From Mesorhizobium temperatum (GTDB lineage Bacteria; Pseudomonadota; Alphaproteobacteria; Rhizobiales; Rhizobiaceae), in contig NZ_NPKJ01000018.1 in the NCBI RefSeq assembly GCF_002284575.1, positions 1 through 37,014 on the forward strand: a stretch of 37,014 bases of DNA, written 5' to 3'. Numbering within the stretch: the first letter of the stretch is position 1; each line of letters starts with the position of its first letter. The position numbers were made by a program, and so were the translations under genes. The notes below the pieces were generated by a model. The model was not told the DNA's origin and searched no databases. It was given only the letters and a program-made list of their open reading frames with translations. This document shows, piece by piece, positions 7,666 to 15,632 of this stretch.

Positions 7666-9198
7666 CTACTCAGCCGCCTTGATTGCGTAGTCGATTATCG
7701 GCGCGATCGCCCGGACCCCCAGCGGCTCATCATCTTCCAGGATGTATTGAACAACAGGAGCGACTACCTCTCCGCACACCGGTGTCGTCGTCGGCAAGGC
7801 ACGCACCGCTGCCTCGAGATTGATCCGCGGCCGCGTCAGATTGTTACGTGTGTCCGTAATCGAGATACCAGTACACTTGAGAACTTGCTCGATTTGGTCG
7901 ACCGTCAGATTGTTCCGCAGCGACCGTAGTGCGGCGACTGCACCCGCAACATGGGGTGCCGCCATCGAGGTGCCGGTTTTCGCACCGAAATTGCCGTTCA
8001 GTATGGAGGATGTAATGTTGGTGCCGGGGGCGAGCAGATCGACAACGGCTGCGCTGTCGGACGTTGTGGCCACCGTGTCGGTCTTCGTGGTGTTGCCGAC
8101 CGTAATGGCCGTGGTGATGCAGCCGGGAGCCCCGACGCCTGTGCTCGAACCGCCGTTGCCCGACGACATAACAGTCGCGATGTCGGCGGCGCGTAATTGA
8201 TCGACCAGTGCCTTGCGCGGATCGTTATCGCACGTCGCGAAGTCGCCGCCGCCGAGACTCATGTTCACGGCCGCTATGGTGAAATTGTTGCGGAGATCGA
8301 AGACGCGCTGGAGTCCGCGGATCTGATCCGACTGGAAGGTGAGGATGCAGGGCGAGGGCCTGCCATTGTTGGCGCAAGACTGGGGACCACCCGGTGTGGT
8401 CGAGTCAGTGAAGAGTGAAAACACCTGGATCGCGATGATGTCGGCCTGCGGCGCCACGCCACGCCTCGCCGTATCGCTGCCAGCAGCGATCCCAGCCACA
8501 TGCGTGCCGTGATCACATCCGGCATTGCCACACGGAGCCGCTGATCCTGCAGCCGTTGAGTTGGTGACGCCTCCGGGGCAGACGCTGGTCGCGCCCGACG
8601 CGGTGGAGTTCGACGAGAAGCAGGCTTCCGAGACCACGCGGCCGCCGAAGAACGGGTGGGCGGCCTCCACCCCCGTATCCAAGATGGCGATAGTCTGACC
8701 CGCGCCGTTGACGCCGAGGGTAGCCGCGTCATCGGCGTTCACGAGAGGAATGCTGTCCTGCAGCGTCGGTGGTTCGGGGACGTCCTCGACGATATGGGAC
8801 ACGAGGCCCGCCGCGGCCATCTGGCGCAATTGTTCAGCCGTCACTTCGATCACGGCTAGTGGAAGACCGACTATCGGTTCTGCGCCCGCGACGCCTAGGT
8901 TCTGCGCGCGATTAACGAACTCATTTGTCGCCGCCGCTATTTCAGCGGCTCCGATTCTGTCAGTGGGAACGCCTGCCGGTCGAGCGACCCTCGCGATGAC
9001 ACGCACGAGACCCTGAGCTCGCGCGGTGGTCATCAGGTCATCAATCTCGGGCGCATCCACGTCCATAGGTGCTTCAAGGGTCTGAAACGCCCCTATATCT
9101 GCGGGTTGCGCGGGGGCCGGAGTTAGATTGGAAATCGACGCCAGCAGGGCGATTGCCGTGGAACGCGTAAAGCCCGTAACAGGAGTCACAATGCTCAT
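7666..9198 (-). CDS. secreted S8 (subtilisin-like) serine protease
   Basis: A 510-residue preproprotease. A signal peptide (residues 1-31, ending PAPAQ) is followed by a propeptide-like domain (about 50-145) and the S8 catalytic domain (about 150-470). The triad is D174 (AILDTGVEAAHP), H230 (DHGTHVAG) and S411 (GTSMAAPHVAG), with oxyanion Asn348 (SSGNGG). Eight or more cysteines in the catalytic domain suggest disulfides and an extracytoplasmic location. A short tail (471-510) contains a VVQYILEDDEPLGVRAIAPIIDYAIKAA region. The ATG at 9198 has a perfect AGGAGG 6 bp upstream; the open frame beyond it to 9339 is not needed. It is the first gene of a likely three-gene unit with the secreted protein and propeptide-like genes. 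Substrate unknown. Confidence 0.92.
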   Translation of the reverse strand: MSIVTPVTGFTRSTAIALLASISNLTPAPAQPADIGAFQTLEAPMDVDAPEIDDLMTTARAQGLVRVIARVARPAGVPTDRIGAAEIAAATNEFVNRAQNLGVAGAEPIVGLPLAVIEVTAEQLRQMAAAGLVSHIVEDVPEPPTLQDSIPLVNADDAATLGVNGAGQTIAILDTGVEAAHPFFGGRVVSEACFSSNSTASGATSVCPGGVTNSTAAGSAAPCGNAGCDHGTHVAGIAAGSDTARRGVAPQADIIAIQVFSLFTDSTTPGGPQSCANNGRPSPCILTFQSDQIRGLQRVFDLRNNFTIAAVNMSLGGGDFATCDNDPRKALVDQLRAADIATVMSSGNGGSSTGVGAPGCITTAITVGNTTKTDTVATTSDSAAVVDLLAPGTNITSSILNGNFGAKTGTSMAAPHVAGAVAALRSLRNNLTVDQIEQVLKCTGISITDTRNNLTRPRINLEAAVRALPTTTPVCGEVVAPVVQYILEDDEPLGVRAIAPIIDYAIKAAE

Positions 9199-9451
9199 GA
9201 TCTTCCTCCTCATTCCTGGGTGGCCGAGCGCTCGACCGATGCTCGGTCGCGGCCGCCAACTAACTATCGCCTGCATGATCTTCACGCAGCCGCCTGACCT
9301 GTCCTTGCCTCGGCTCGGCGATCCGAGACACGCGGGCATCCGCTGGAGCAGGCAGTTCAGCCCCGCGTCGTCGTAAGGTTATCGGTCGGGTGAAAACTAA
9401 TGGAGCCGAGCTTACGTATGGCTTACGGATCGCCCCGCGCGGAAATTACTT

Positions 9452-10190
9452 TTAGAATCGACATGCCAGCGCAACGATTATCGGCGACGGCTCCCGTCCT
9501 GCGGACTCGAGCACGCGCAGATACCGCTGATAATCCTCGGCCGCGCCTGCGAAATCATCCTGCCTTTGACCGCAGTTCGGTCAGCACGCTGTGTAGACGG
9601 TCGGATTCGGGAAAATGGTCGAGCGCCCGCGCGTATGCCGTTCTCGCCCCGAGGCCATTTCCTGCCTTTTCGTGCGTTTGCCTAGACGCATCGCAAGGTC
9701 GACGTAGCTGTAGCGAACCCGGTCGTCGGCCGCGATCGCCCATGCCGGTTCGGCTTGTCCAAAAAAGGAGTGGACCAGGAAAACTGGCGAACAGCTGGTT
9801 CAAGGCCGTTTCAGGAATCGTCTCGCCTGCGGCGACGATTTTCTTGACCTGCTTTTCCCATTCGTCGAGATCGACCCAGACTATTTCCGGCGAAAGCCGC
9901 AGTTTGCCTTCGCGCAGCGTGATAAAGTCCGATCGCCCAAGCAGTTTTCGCAGCCGATACAGCGCCTGATCGAGGCGGCATTGGCCTGCCCGCCGTCAAG
10001 ATCCGGCCAGAGCCAATTCTGCAGCGTTTCGATCGAACAGACATGATCCTTTGACAATGTGAGAATGCGCAGGACATCGAGCGCGCCTCGGCGGCTTGGG
10101 GCCAAGTTCGAGCTCCAGACCGTCGCGATCGACCCGAAAGCCGCCGAGTACATTCGTTTGCCATTTCGCGAGAAGCGTCTCAGCAGCCAT
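9452..10190 (-). pseudogene. broken SARP/BTAD-type transcriptional regulator
   Basis: Read on the minus strand from ATG 10190 (MAAETLLAKW), a regulator can be followed only by switching between two reading frames five times. Pieces in order are NVLGGFRVDRDGLELELGPKPPRR, then LDVLRILTLSKDHVCSIETL, then DQALYRLRKLLGRSDFI with LREGKLRLSPEIVW, then WAIAADDRVRYSYVDLAMRLG, then HEKAGNGLGARTAYARALDH, and a last piece with DDFAGAAEDYQRYLRVLESAG ending at a TAA (9452-9454). This order, a winged-helix DNA-binding region then a tetratricopeptide-like activator domain, fits SARP/BTAD regulators. Breaks lie near 10095, 9972, 9760 (a run of six T on the coding strand), 9680 and 9558. It lies 253 bp upstream of the subtilase on the same strand. 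Sequencing error cannot be excluded. Confidence 0.75.
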
Positions 10191-10212
10191 GATGCACAAC
10201 CGCGTGCGACGG

Positions 10213-10377
10213 TCAGTCAGACGATGGCCGATCTTGCCGGTGTTCGGGCCGGACCGGCAGGTCGCGATTGCGTGCGGCCAGCTTGGTCAGACGGCGCCGC
10301 TCCGGCCTATCAGCGGCCGGCGAGATGCCCCAATAGTTGCGATAGATGTCTTCGAACAGGTGCTTGATCGGATGCAT
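10213..10377 (-). CDS. microprotein, 54 aa, paralogue of the gene at 10440-10583
   Basis: A 54-residue product beginning MHPIKHLFEDIYRNYWGI. AAGGAG lies 7 bp before the ATG at 10377. It matches the upstream microprotein (MHPVNCLFEDVYRNDWSI) over the first 18 residues and weakly near the C-terminus (NRDLPVRPE versus IRDLRFLVE). The remainder is Arg-rich. No signal peptide or membrane segment. A 14-bp LacI-type operator-like site sits 21 bp upstream of its start. I do not recognise the family. The shared start, a good ribosome site for each copy and the shared operator argue that it is a real gene, not a chance reading frame. Confidence 0.6.
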   Translation of the reverse strand: MHPIKHLFEDIYRNYWGISPAADRPERRRLTKLAARNRDLPVRPEHRQDRPSSD

Positions 10378-10398
10378 GGCTTCGCTCCTTTTTTCAAC

Positions 10399-10412
10399 TT
10401 GAATCGATCCAA
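10399..10412. promoter_or_regulatory. LacI-type operator-like site before the 54-aa microprotein
   Basis: The 14 bases TTGAATCGATCCAA form a near-palindrome with the central CG typical of LacI-family operators. The same 14-mer recurs at 10678-10691, reversed at 10629-10642, and with one change at 10597-10610. It lies between the two microprotein genes, so the second may have its own promoter. Binding by the adjacent LacI-type regulator is inferred. Confidence 0.65.
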
Positions 10413-10439
10413 TCGACAGGCCCGATAATGCCGTGCCGA

Positions 10440-10583
10440 TCAGCTCCGCTTGCGCTCCACGAGAAAACGCAGATCGCGAATCCACGGGCCGGCCCTGCCG
10501 CGACGTGTCCGGGTCACCTCGTTGGAGGTAATGCTCCAGTCGTTGCGATAGACGTCCTCGAACAGACAATTGACGGGGTGCAT
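10440..10583 (-). CDS. microprotein, 47 aa, first of a tandem pair
   Basis: A 47-residue product beginning MHPVNCLFEDVYRNDWSI and ending in an Arg-rich tail (RDLRFLVERKRS). AGGAG lies 7 bp before the ATG at 10583, and an operator-like site (CTGAATCGATCCAA) lies 14 bp upstream. It is paralogous to the 54-residue product 62 bp downstream. It diverges from the lacI-type gene, with a 140-bp shared control region. Function unknown; no secretion signal. The conserved acidic-aromatic core LFED-[IV]-YRN-x-W is the feature to search with. Confidence 0.6.
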   Translation of the reverse strand: MHPVNCLFEDVYRNDWSITSNEVTRTRRGRAGPWIRDLRFLVERKRS

Positions 10584-10596
10584 GGCTCTCTCCTTC

Positions 10597-10691
10597 CTGA
10601 ATCGATCCAATCGACAGTTGGGCTAAAATTGGATCGATTCAAAAATACACCCGACCGCATCATTGTCAAGCAAAAATTTGAATCGATCCAA
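10597..10691. promoter_or_regulatory. three LacI-type operator-like sites in the divergent control region
   Basis: Three copies of one near-palindrome: CTGAATCGATCCAA at 10597-10610, TTGGATCGATTCAA (opposite orientation) at 10629-10642, and TTGAATCGATCCAA at 10678-10691. Centre-to-centre spacings are about 32 and 49 bp. The last is 32 bp before the ATG of the LacI-type gene, so autoregulation is likely, and the first is next to the microprotein start. With the copy at 10399-10412 there are four sites within 293 bp, which would suit looping or cooperative repression. Confidence 0.7.
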
Positions 10692-10723
10692 CGAAAGTGC
10701 TAAGCAGGACTCCGCAGGCAAAA

Positions 10724-11806
10724 ATGGCGTCATCCACCGAAGGCAATACAAGACCCGTCCGGCTGGCCGACATCGCCAAGGCCGCCGGGGTTTCGCACGG
10801 CACCGCCTCCAACGTGTTCAGCCGTCCCGAGATCGTGCGCGAGGAAGTCCGCGAACGGGTCAAGGCGGCGGCCGAGGCGATGGGCTATGCGGGTCCGGAT
10901 CCCAAGGGCCGACTGCTGCGCGCCGGCAAGGTCAACGCGATCGGCGTCGCCACGACCGAGCCGCTGTCCTATTTCTTCGAAGACCCCTTTGCCCGCACGA
11001 TGATGGCCGGAATTTCCGAGGCATGTGACGCCACCGGTGCCGGCATCGCGCTGGTATCGGCCGGCAACGAGGAGAAGCTTGCCTGGAACATCCAGAGCGC
11101 GCTGGTCGACGGCTTCATCCTGTTCTGCATCGAGGGCGGCTTACGCCTCGTCGAACTGACGCGCGAACGCAAACTCCCCTTCGTCGCGCTTGAGCTCGGT
11201 TTCGACGACGACACTGTTTCGGCAATCGGCGTCGACAATGTCGCCGGCGCCCGCCTGGCGGCGCACCATCTTGCCAAGCTTGGCCATCGGCGCTTCGCCG
11301 TTCTGTCGCTGCCTTTCGCCGACGACAGGACCGGTCCTGTCTCGCCGGAGCAGGTCCGGACGGCCGTTTACCCCGGCACGCGCGATCGCCTCGTCGGCTA
11401 TTTCGAGGCGCTTTCCCGGTTCGGCATCGATACCGCCGGGATTCCGGTATACGAGACCGAAAACGACGAAGCCAGCACCAGAGCCGGCCTCGAAACGATC
11501 TTCGCCTCAGCAGAGCCGCCGACCGCCATCCTGGCGATGTCGGACCGGATCGCCATGGTCGCGATCGAATGGTTGGCCGCGCGTGGCATCGCGGTTCCCG
11601 GCGACGTCTCCGTCATCGGCTTCGACGGGGTGCCTGACGCCGCACTTTGCAATCCTCCGCTCACCACGATCGCCCAGCCGATCGCCGAGATCGGCCGCCG
11701 GGCGGCGCGAACGATCCTCGATTTCGACGGCACGGTGCGGCGCGAGACGCTCGGCGTCGAGCTCGTCGTCAGGGCATCTTCCGGATCGCCGCCCAAAACA
11801 GCCTGA
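10724..11806 (+). CDS. LacI-family transcriptional regulator
   Basis: A 360-residue regulator. The helix-turn-helix and hinge are at residues 11-65 (VRLADIAKAAGVSHGTASNVFSR, then RERVKAAAEAMGY and a GRLLRAGK hinge). Residues 70-355 form a periplasmic-binding-protein-like effector domain with the family landmarks IGVATTEP, AAHHLAKLGHRRFAVLS, AILAMSDRIAMVAI and VSVIGFDGVPDA. The effector is probably a sugar or nucleoside, but it cannot be named. The start at ATG 10724 has CAGG upstream; a GTG at 10697 is in frame but lies almost inside an operator site. It is divergent from the two microprotein genes and flanked by four operator-like sites. No sugar transport or catabolic gene is adjacent. Confidence 0.92.
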   Translation: MASSTEGNTRPVRLADIAKAAGVSHGTASNVFSRPEIVREEVRERVKAAAEAMGYAGPDPKGRLLRAGKVNAIGVATTEPLSYFFEDPFARTMMAGISEACDATGAGIALVSAGNEEKLAWNIQSALVDGFILFCIEGGLRLVELTRERKLPFVALELGFDDDTVSAIGVDNVAGARLAAHHLAKLGHRRFAVLSLPFADDRTGPVSPEQVRTAVYPGTRDRLVGYFEALSRFGIDTAGIPVYETENDEASTRAGLETIFASAEPPTAILAMSDRIAMVAIEWLAARGIAVPGDVSVIGFDGVPDAALCNPPLTTIAQPIAEIGRRAARTILDFDGTVRRETLGVELVVRASSGSPPKTA

Positions 11807-11819
11807 GCCCGGACATCTG

Positions 11820-11926
11820 GAGCGGGATGCATTCAAATTGAACTGGGCATCCCGCTCTATCTATTCGTTTTAGCCGCATTTCTGCGACGCCATGCGAAGC
11901 CAAGTGATTCCACTTGGCTGCAAATG
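11820..11926. repeat. composite palindromic repeat / hairpins after lacI-type gene
   Basis: Two hairpins between convergent genes. The first pairs GAGCGGGATGC (11820-11830) with GCATCCCGCTC (11847-11857), an 11-bp perfect stem with a 16-base loop, followed by tatctattcgtttt. The second pairs AGCCAAGTG (11898-11906) with CACTTGGCT (11911-11919) with a 4-base loop. The composition resembles a repeat I recall as widespread in Mesorhizobium intergenic DNA. It could serve as a terminator for the regulator gene. Confidence 0.6.
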
Positions 11927-11928
11927 CT

Positions 11929-13149
11929 CTACGGGTTGGTAGCCGCCATGCCGCCCACGCCGAAGGACGTATGGACAGGCGACGCCTCGCTGCGGACCGG
12001 CCTGCTCATGCCGGACCGCCCAATACCCGACAGCCATTCGAGATAATAGGCGAGCGCGAACTGCATGGCGATGCCGGCGGCGATCAGCAAGCTGTCATAG
12101 GCAAACCCGCCCGGGTTGATCAGCTTCATCACCTGCGCCGCCATGGCGATGACCGTGCCGGCGATGAAAACCGGCAGCGATCGTTTGCCCAATATGGCGA
12201 GCGGATGGTCGCGGCTGGTGCGGAACAGGTTCGAGACAGAAGGAAACGCCACGATCAGGTAGCTCACCGCCAGGATGTGCAGCAGCCTCGGCAGCGACAG
12301 GAACGTCTTGTCGAAGCCGGTCAGCACCACGGGCAGGTTCAGCCACGACACGTGCCCCCATAGCGGGCTGTGCACCCAGACCAACGCCGCCGCGACATAG
12401 ACCGCCGACGCGCCGACCAGCCAGCGATTGACCGGAATGGTGCCGCCACGCCTGATATGCAGCATGCTCGCCAGGCCGATGTTGAAGAGGAATTGCCACG
12501 ACAGCGGATTGAGAAACCAGAAGCCGGGCTCAGGATAATTCGGCGGGGCGATCTGGTAGATCCCGGCAACCAGCCACAGAGCTCCGGATAGGGCGAGTGC
12601 CGTGAAAGGCCTGCGGCTGATGAACAGCAGGAAGGTTGGCGCCATCAGCAGCAGCACCGCATAGACCGGCAGGATGTTGTTGTAGCCGAGCTGATGGCCA
12701 AGCGTGACGATGCCGATCAGCGCTTGCTGCGGGTTCCTGATCAACGGCTCGATGTTGATCAGCGTCAGCATGTCCGGCCGCTTCGCGAACACCGCCGCCG
12801 CGCAGAAGATGGCCAGCACCGCCATCGTCGTGACAATGTGGGCGACATAGAGCACACCGGCGCGGCGCCACAATTTCAGTGTGGCCATGAGCCGGTTTCC
12901 GGACCGGAATTTTGAGCCGTAGGCGAGCGCGACGGACATGCCGGAGATCAGCACGAAGGCCTCGGCGGCATCCGAAAAGCCGAAATTCTTGTAGGTCAGG
13001 GTTTCGAAAACCGTGCCCGGGACATGGTCGACAAATATGATCAGCAGAGCGAGGGCGCGGAACACATCGATGCGCGTATCGCGATCCGGGATACGCGTGA
13101 CGCGATCCGGGATACGCGTTCCGCGATCCGGTGAAATTGGCATGGTCAT
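11929..13149 (-). CDS. opgC: OpgC-like membrane acyltransferase
   Basis: A 406-residue inner-membrane protein with about ten membrane segments, matching the OpgC family that succinylates osmoregulated periplasmic glucans (cyclic beta-glucans in rhizobia). The family start is clear at RIDVFRALALLIIFVDHVPG (from about residue 26), with AEAFVLISGMSVALAYG, then NILPVYAVLLL, NPLSWQFLFN and a C-terminal YYLEWL. The N-terminal 25 residues are unusual: a seven-residue unit TRIPDR[VD] repeated in tandem, encoded by a 21-bp DNA repeat. ATGs at 13149 and 13143 are both possible starts. It is convergent with the LacI-type gene and divergent from the esterase gene (205-bp gap with no other gene seen). Confidence 0.85.
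   Translation of the reverse strand: MTMPISPDRGTRIPDRVTRIPDRDTRIDVFRALALLIIFVDHVPGTVFETLTYKNFGFSDAAEAFVLISGMSVALAYGSKFRSGNRLMATLKLWRRAGVLYVAHIVTTMAVLAIFCAAAVFAKRPDMLTLINIEPLIRNPQQALIGIVTLGHQLGYNNILPVYAVLLLMAPTFLLFISRRPFTALALSGALWLVAGIYQIAPPNYPEPGFWFLNPLSWQFLFNIGLASMLHIRRGGTIPVNRWLVGASAVYVAAALVWVHSPLWGHVSWLNLPVVLTGFDKTFLSLPRLLHILAVSYLIVAFPSVSNLFRTSRDHPLAILGKRSLPVFIAGTVIAMAAQVMKLINPGGFAYDSLLIAAGIAMQFALAYYLEWLSGIGRSGMSRPVRSEASPVHTSFGVGGMAATNP
13068..13130. repeat. 21-bp tandem repeat, three copies, in opgC
   Basis: Three adjoining 21-bp units at 13068-13088, 13089-13109 and 13110-13130. The second and third differ at only two of 21 positions; the first is more diverged. Because the unit is a multiple of three, copy-number change would add or remove seven residues (TRIPDRV type) at the cytoplasmic N-terminus of the OpgC-like protein without a frameshift. 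Confidence 0.9.
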
Positions 13150-13354
13150 CGATAAAAGGCCTCAAAGCTGGTTGTTCATGCCGGCGATCGATGCGACCGC
13201 CGGACGCACCGCTTCGATTCCTCCCGCGGGAGCATATCGGCGAACAAACGGACTGAAATGCGCCCGGTTCAATCAACTTTGAAGGAGCCCGAAAATATTC
13301 CGTTTTGAAGCCGGCAAATGAACAAAAGCGACGCGAAATCAGAAGGATGCAACT

Positions 13355-14026
13355 ATGGCCGAAAAACCTCCGGAAGACGGCTTTTTGCGGCGCGACCTGC
13401 CGTTTTTCTATCGCCTCTACAGACCAGCAGAACCAACCGGCGAATGCCTTTTTCTGCTGCATGGATCCGGTGTCGACGAGACGACTCTGGTGGCGCTCGG
13501 GCAGCAAATCGCACCGCACGCGGTGCTGGTGGCGGTGCGTGGCCGTATCGACCAGGAGGGCGGTTTCCGCTGGTTCGCGCGAATTACCCCGACGCGCTTC
13601 GAACAGGAGAGCATCCGCACCGAGGCGGACGCTTTCGCCGGCTTCATCACCGCGGCCGCGAAGCGCCACGGGCTCGATCTCTCCCAAACGATCTTTCTCG
13701 GCTATTCCAACGGCGCCAACCTGGTTTCGAGCGTGATGCTGCTGCATTCCGGCCGCATCGAACGGGCGGCATTGCTGCGCCCGATGCCGGTGCTCGACGA
13801 GGTCCCCCCGGCCGATCTGTCCAAGGCGCGCGTGCTGATCATCGCCGGCGCCGCTGACCTGACCTACGCGCCCTTCGCGCCGGCGTTGGTCACATTGCTC
13901 GAATCACATGGCGCCGCGGTCGACGCCCACACCATCGCCTCCGGCCATGAAATCGGCGACCGGGATGCTGAAATCGTCAGGCAGTGGCTGGCGGGCCCGG
14001 CAACGGCGATCGCGCAGGCGAATTGA
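13355..14026 (+). CDS. alpha/beta hydrolase (phospholipase/carboxylesterase family)
   Basis: A 223-residue cytoplasmic hydrolase. The catalytic triad is readable as S118 in GYSNGAN, D168 in IIAGAADLTYAP and H198 in ASGHEIG. The oxyanion region is LFLLHGSGVDET near 33-44. Length and motif order match the PF02230 carboxylesterase family and MhqD-like proteins, which sit near quinone or hydroxyquinone detoxification genes in some bacteria; no dioxygenase is seen here, so the substrate is open. The ATG at 13355 follows AGAAGG at 13341-13346. The gene ends 13 bp from the convergent sthA gene. Confidence 0.88.
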   Translation: MAEKPPEDGFLRRDLPFFYRLYRPAEPTGECLFLLHGSGVDETTLVALGQQIAPHAVLVAVRGRIDQEGGFRWFARITPTRFEQESIRTEADAFAGFITAAAKRHGLDLSQTIFLGYSNGANLVSSVMLLHSGRIERAALLRPMPVLDEVPPADLSKARVLIIAGAADLTYAPFAPALVTLLESHGAAVDAHTIASGHEIGDRDAEIVRQWLAGPATAIAQAN

Positions 14027-14039
14027 CGAGCCCGTCGCC

Positions 14040-15428
14040 CTATGCCCGCCCCATCCGGTTCCAGGCATCCAGCCCGGCGATCTTGTAGGCTTCGGCCAGC
14101 GTCGGATAGTTGAAGGTGTTGTTGACGAAAAAATCGACGGTGCCACCGAGATTGATCACCGCCTGGCCGATGTGGATCAGTTCGGTCGCGCCCTCGCCAA
14201 CGATATGCGCGCCGAGCAGCCGGCGCGTTTCGATCGAGAACAGAAGCTTCAGGAGGCCGGTGTTGACGCCCATGATATGGCCGCGCGAGGTTTCGCGGAA
14301 GCGCGCCACGCCGACCTCATACGCGCCGCCGCTCTCGCGCACCTGCTCCTCGGACTGGCCGACGGTCGAGATTTCCGGCACGGCGTAGATGCCGTAGGGA
14401 AAGGTTTCCGGCGGCGGCGGCAAGGGCACGCCGAAGGCATGGCAGGCGGCCACCCTGCCCTGTTCCATCGAGGTGGAGGCGAGGCTCGGAAAGCCGATGA
14501 CGTCACCGGCGGCATAGATGTTCGGCGCGCTGGTCCGGAAGGTCTGCGGATCGACCTTGATGCGGCCCCGGGAATCGGCCTCGATGCCGACCGCGTCCAG
14601 GCCGAGCGCGCCGACATTGCCGGTGCGCCCCGCGGCATAGAGCACCATCTCTGAGCGTATGCTGCGGCCGTCGGCAAGCGTCACCTCGGCGTAGTCGGGT
14701 TTCGAGGCGATCTCCTTGATCGCACTGCCCAGCCGGATCGTCATGCCGCGATCGCGCATCTGATGGATGAAATCGTCGACGATCTCGCGGTCGACGAAAT
14801 CGAGGATGGTGTTGCGCGGCTCGACCAGCGTCACCGGCACGTCGAGCGCCGAAAAGATCGTCGCGTACTCGACGCCGATGACGCCGGCGCCGATCACCGT
14901 CAGTGTGCGCGGCAGGCGCTCGAGTTCCAGCATCTCGTCGCTGTCGAAGACACGGACCTTGTCGAAAGGCACGTCGCGGGGGCGGTGCGGGCGGGTGCCG
15001 ACCGCGATCAGCGCATGCGCGAAACCGACCTCGCTATAGTCCCCGGTGTCCGTCGTCAGGCTGGCTCTGTTGGGACCGAGAAACTTGACCGCGGCGCGCG
15101 CGCTCTTGACCGTGTTGCGCATAAACTGGTGCTGCAGCACCTCGACCTCGTGATCGAGCGTCTTGTGCAGGCGCTCGATCAGATCGCCGACCGAAATGTC
15201 CTGCTTGACCCGGTAGCCGCGCCCGTAGAAGCCGCGCTCGCGCCAGCCGGAGAGGTTGAGCACAGTTTCCCGCAGCGTCTTCGACGGGATAGTGCCGGTG
15301 TGCACGGAAACACCGCCAAGGCGCCGGCCCCTGTCGACCACCAGCACGGATTTGCTGAGCTTGGCCGACTGCACCGCGGCGCGGCGCCCGGAAGGCCCGC
15401 TGCCGATGACCAGCATGTCGTAGTCCAT
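14040..15428 (-). CDS. sthA: soluble pyridine nucleotide transhydrogenase (Si-specific)
   Basis: A 462-residue flavoprotein of the disulfide reductase superfamily that moves hydride between NADPH and NAD+. FAD is bound by LVIGSGPSGRRAAVQSA at residues 5-21 and by YAAGDVIGFPSLAST; NAD(P) by VIGAGVIGVEYATIF. The redox-active cysteines of lipoamide dehydrogenase are absent (GGVSVHTGTIPSKTLRET), and the catalytic His of the C-terminal HPT motif is replaced (FNYPTLAEAYK); both are marks of SthA rather than Lpd. The ATG at 15428 follows GAGGGACGGGG; the open frame from 15461 is not needed. Role: balancing excess NADPH in the cytoplasm. Stands alone, between convergent and divergent neighbours. Confidence 0.93.
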   Translation of the reverse strand: MDYDMLVIGSGPSGRRAAVQSAKLSKSVLVVDRGRRLGGVSVHTGTIPSKTLRETVLNLSGWRERGFYGRGYRVKQDISVGDLIERLHKTLDHEVEVLQHQFMRNTVKSARAAVKFLGPNRASLTTDTGDYSEVGFAHALIAVGTRPHRPRDVPFDKVRVFDSDEMLELERLPRTLTVIGAGVIGVEYATIFSALDVPVTLVEPRNTILDFVDREIVDDFIHQMRDRGMTIRLGSAIKEIASKPDYAEVTLADGRSIRSEMVLYAAGRTGNVGALGLDAVGIEADSRGRIKVDPQTFRTSAPNIYAAGDVIGFPSLASTSMEQGRVAACHAFGVPLPPPPETFPYGIYAVPEISTVGQSEEQVRESGGAYEVGVARFRETSRGHIMGVNTGLLKLLFSIETRRLLGAHIVGEGATELIHIGQAVINLGGTVDFFVNNTFNYPTLAEAYKIAGLDAWNRMGRA

Positions 15429-15632
15429 GTTGCCCCGTCCCTCGCCTGCGCTTTGTTGCATTGCAGCAAACTAACGTCATCCGTGCTGCAAATTCAACCG
15501 ATCCGGCCAAGTTCGGCGCCTGCCTCCAGTCGCATGCCGAAAACGGCTCAATCTTGATTCCGCCGCAAGACTTCACCATTTCAACGTCAGGCGGCCCGCA
15601 ACCTATCCCGGGCCTGATTACGAGGAAATGAC

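Noticed and set aside
7257..9198. Calling the protease pair a true subtilase cytotoxin (SubAB)
   Set aside because: The protease has an N-terminal propeptide unlike SubA, and the small protein lacks a demonstrable SubB match; only the gene arrangement is similar.
10213..10569. Reading the region as one 118-residue protein
   Set aside because: The N-terminal part overlaps the 47-residue gene in another frame and an operator-like site; the internal ATG 10377 has its own AAGGAG and matches the paralogue's start.
12530..13747. Open frame of 405 codons crossing the opgC/esterase gap on the minus strand
   Set aside because: It spans two real genes in wrong frames and has shadow-like composition.
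14040..15428. Dihydrolipoamide dehydrogenase
   Set aside because: The redox-active CxxxxC motif is absent (GGVSVHTGTIPSK) and the C-terminal His is Tyr, so SthA fits better.
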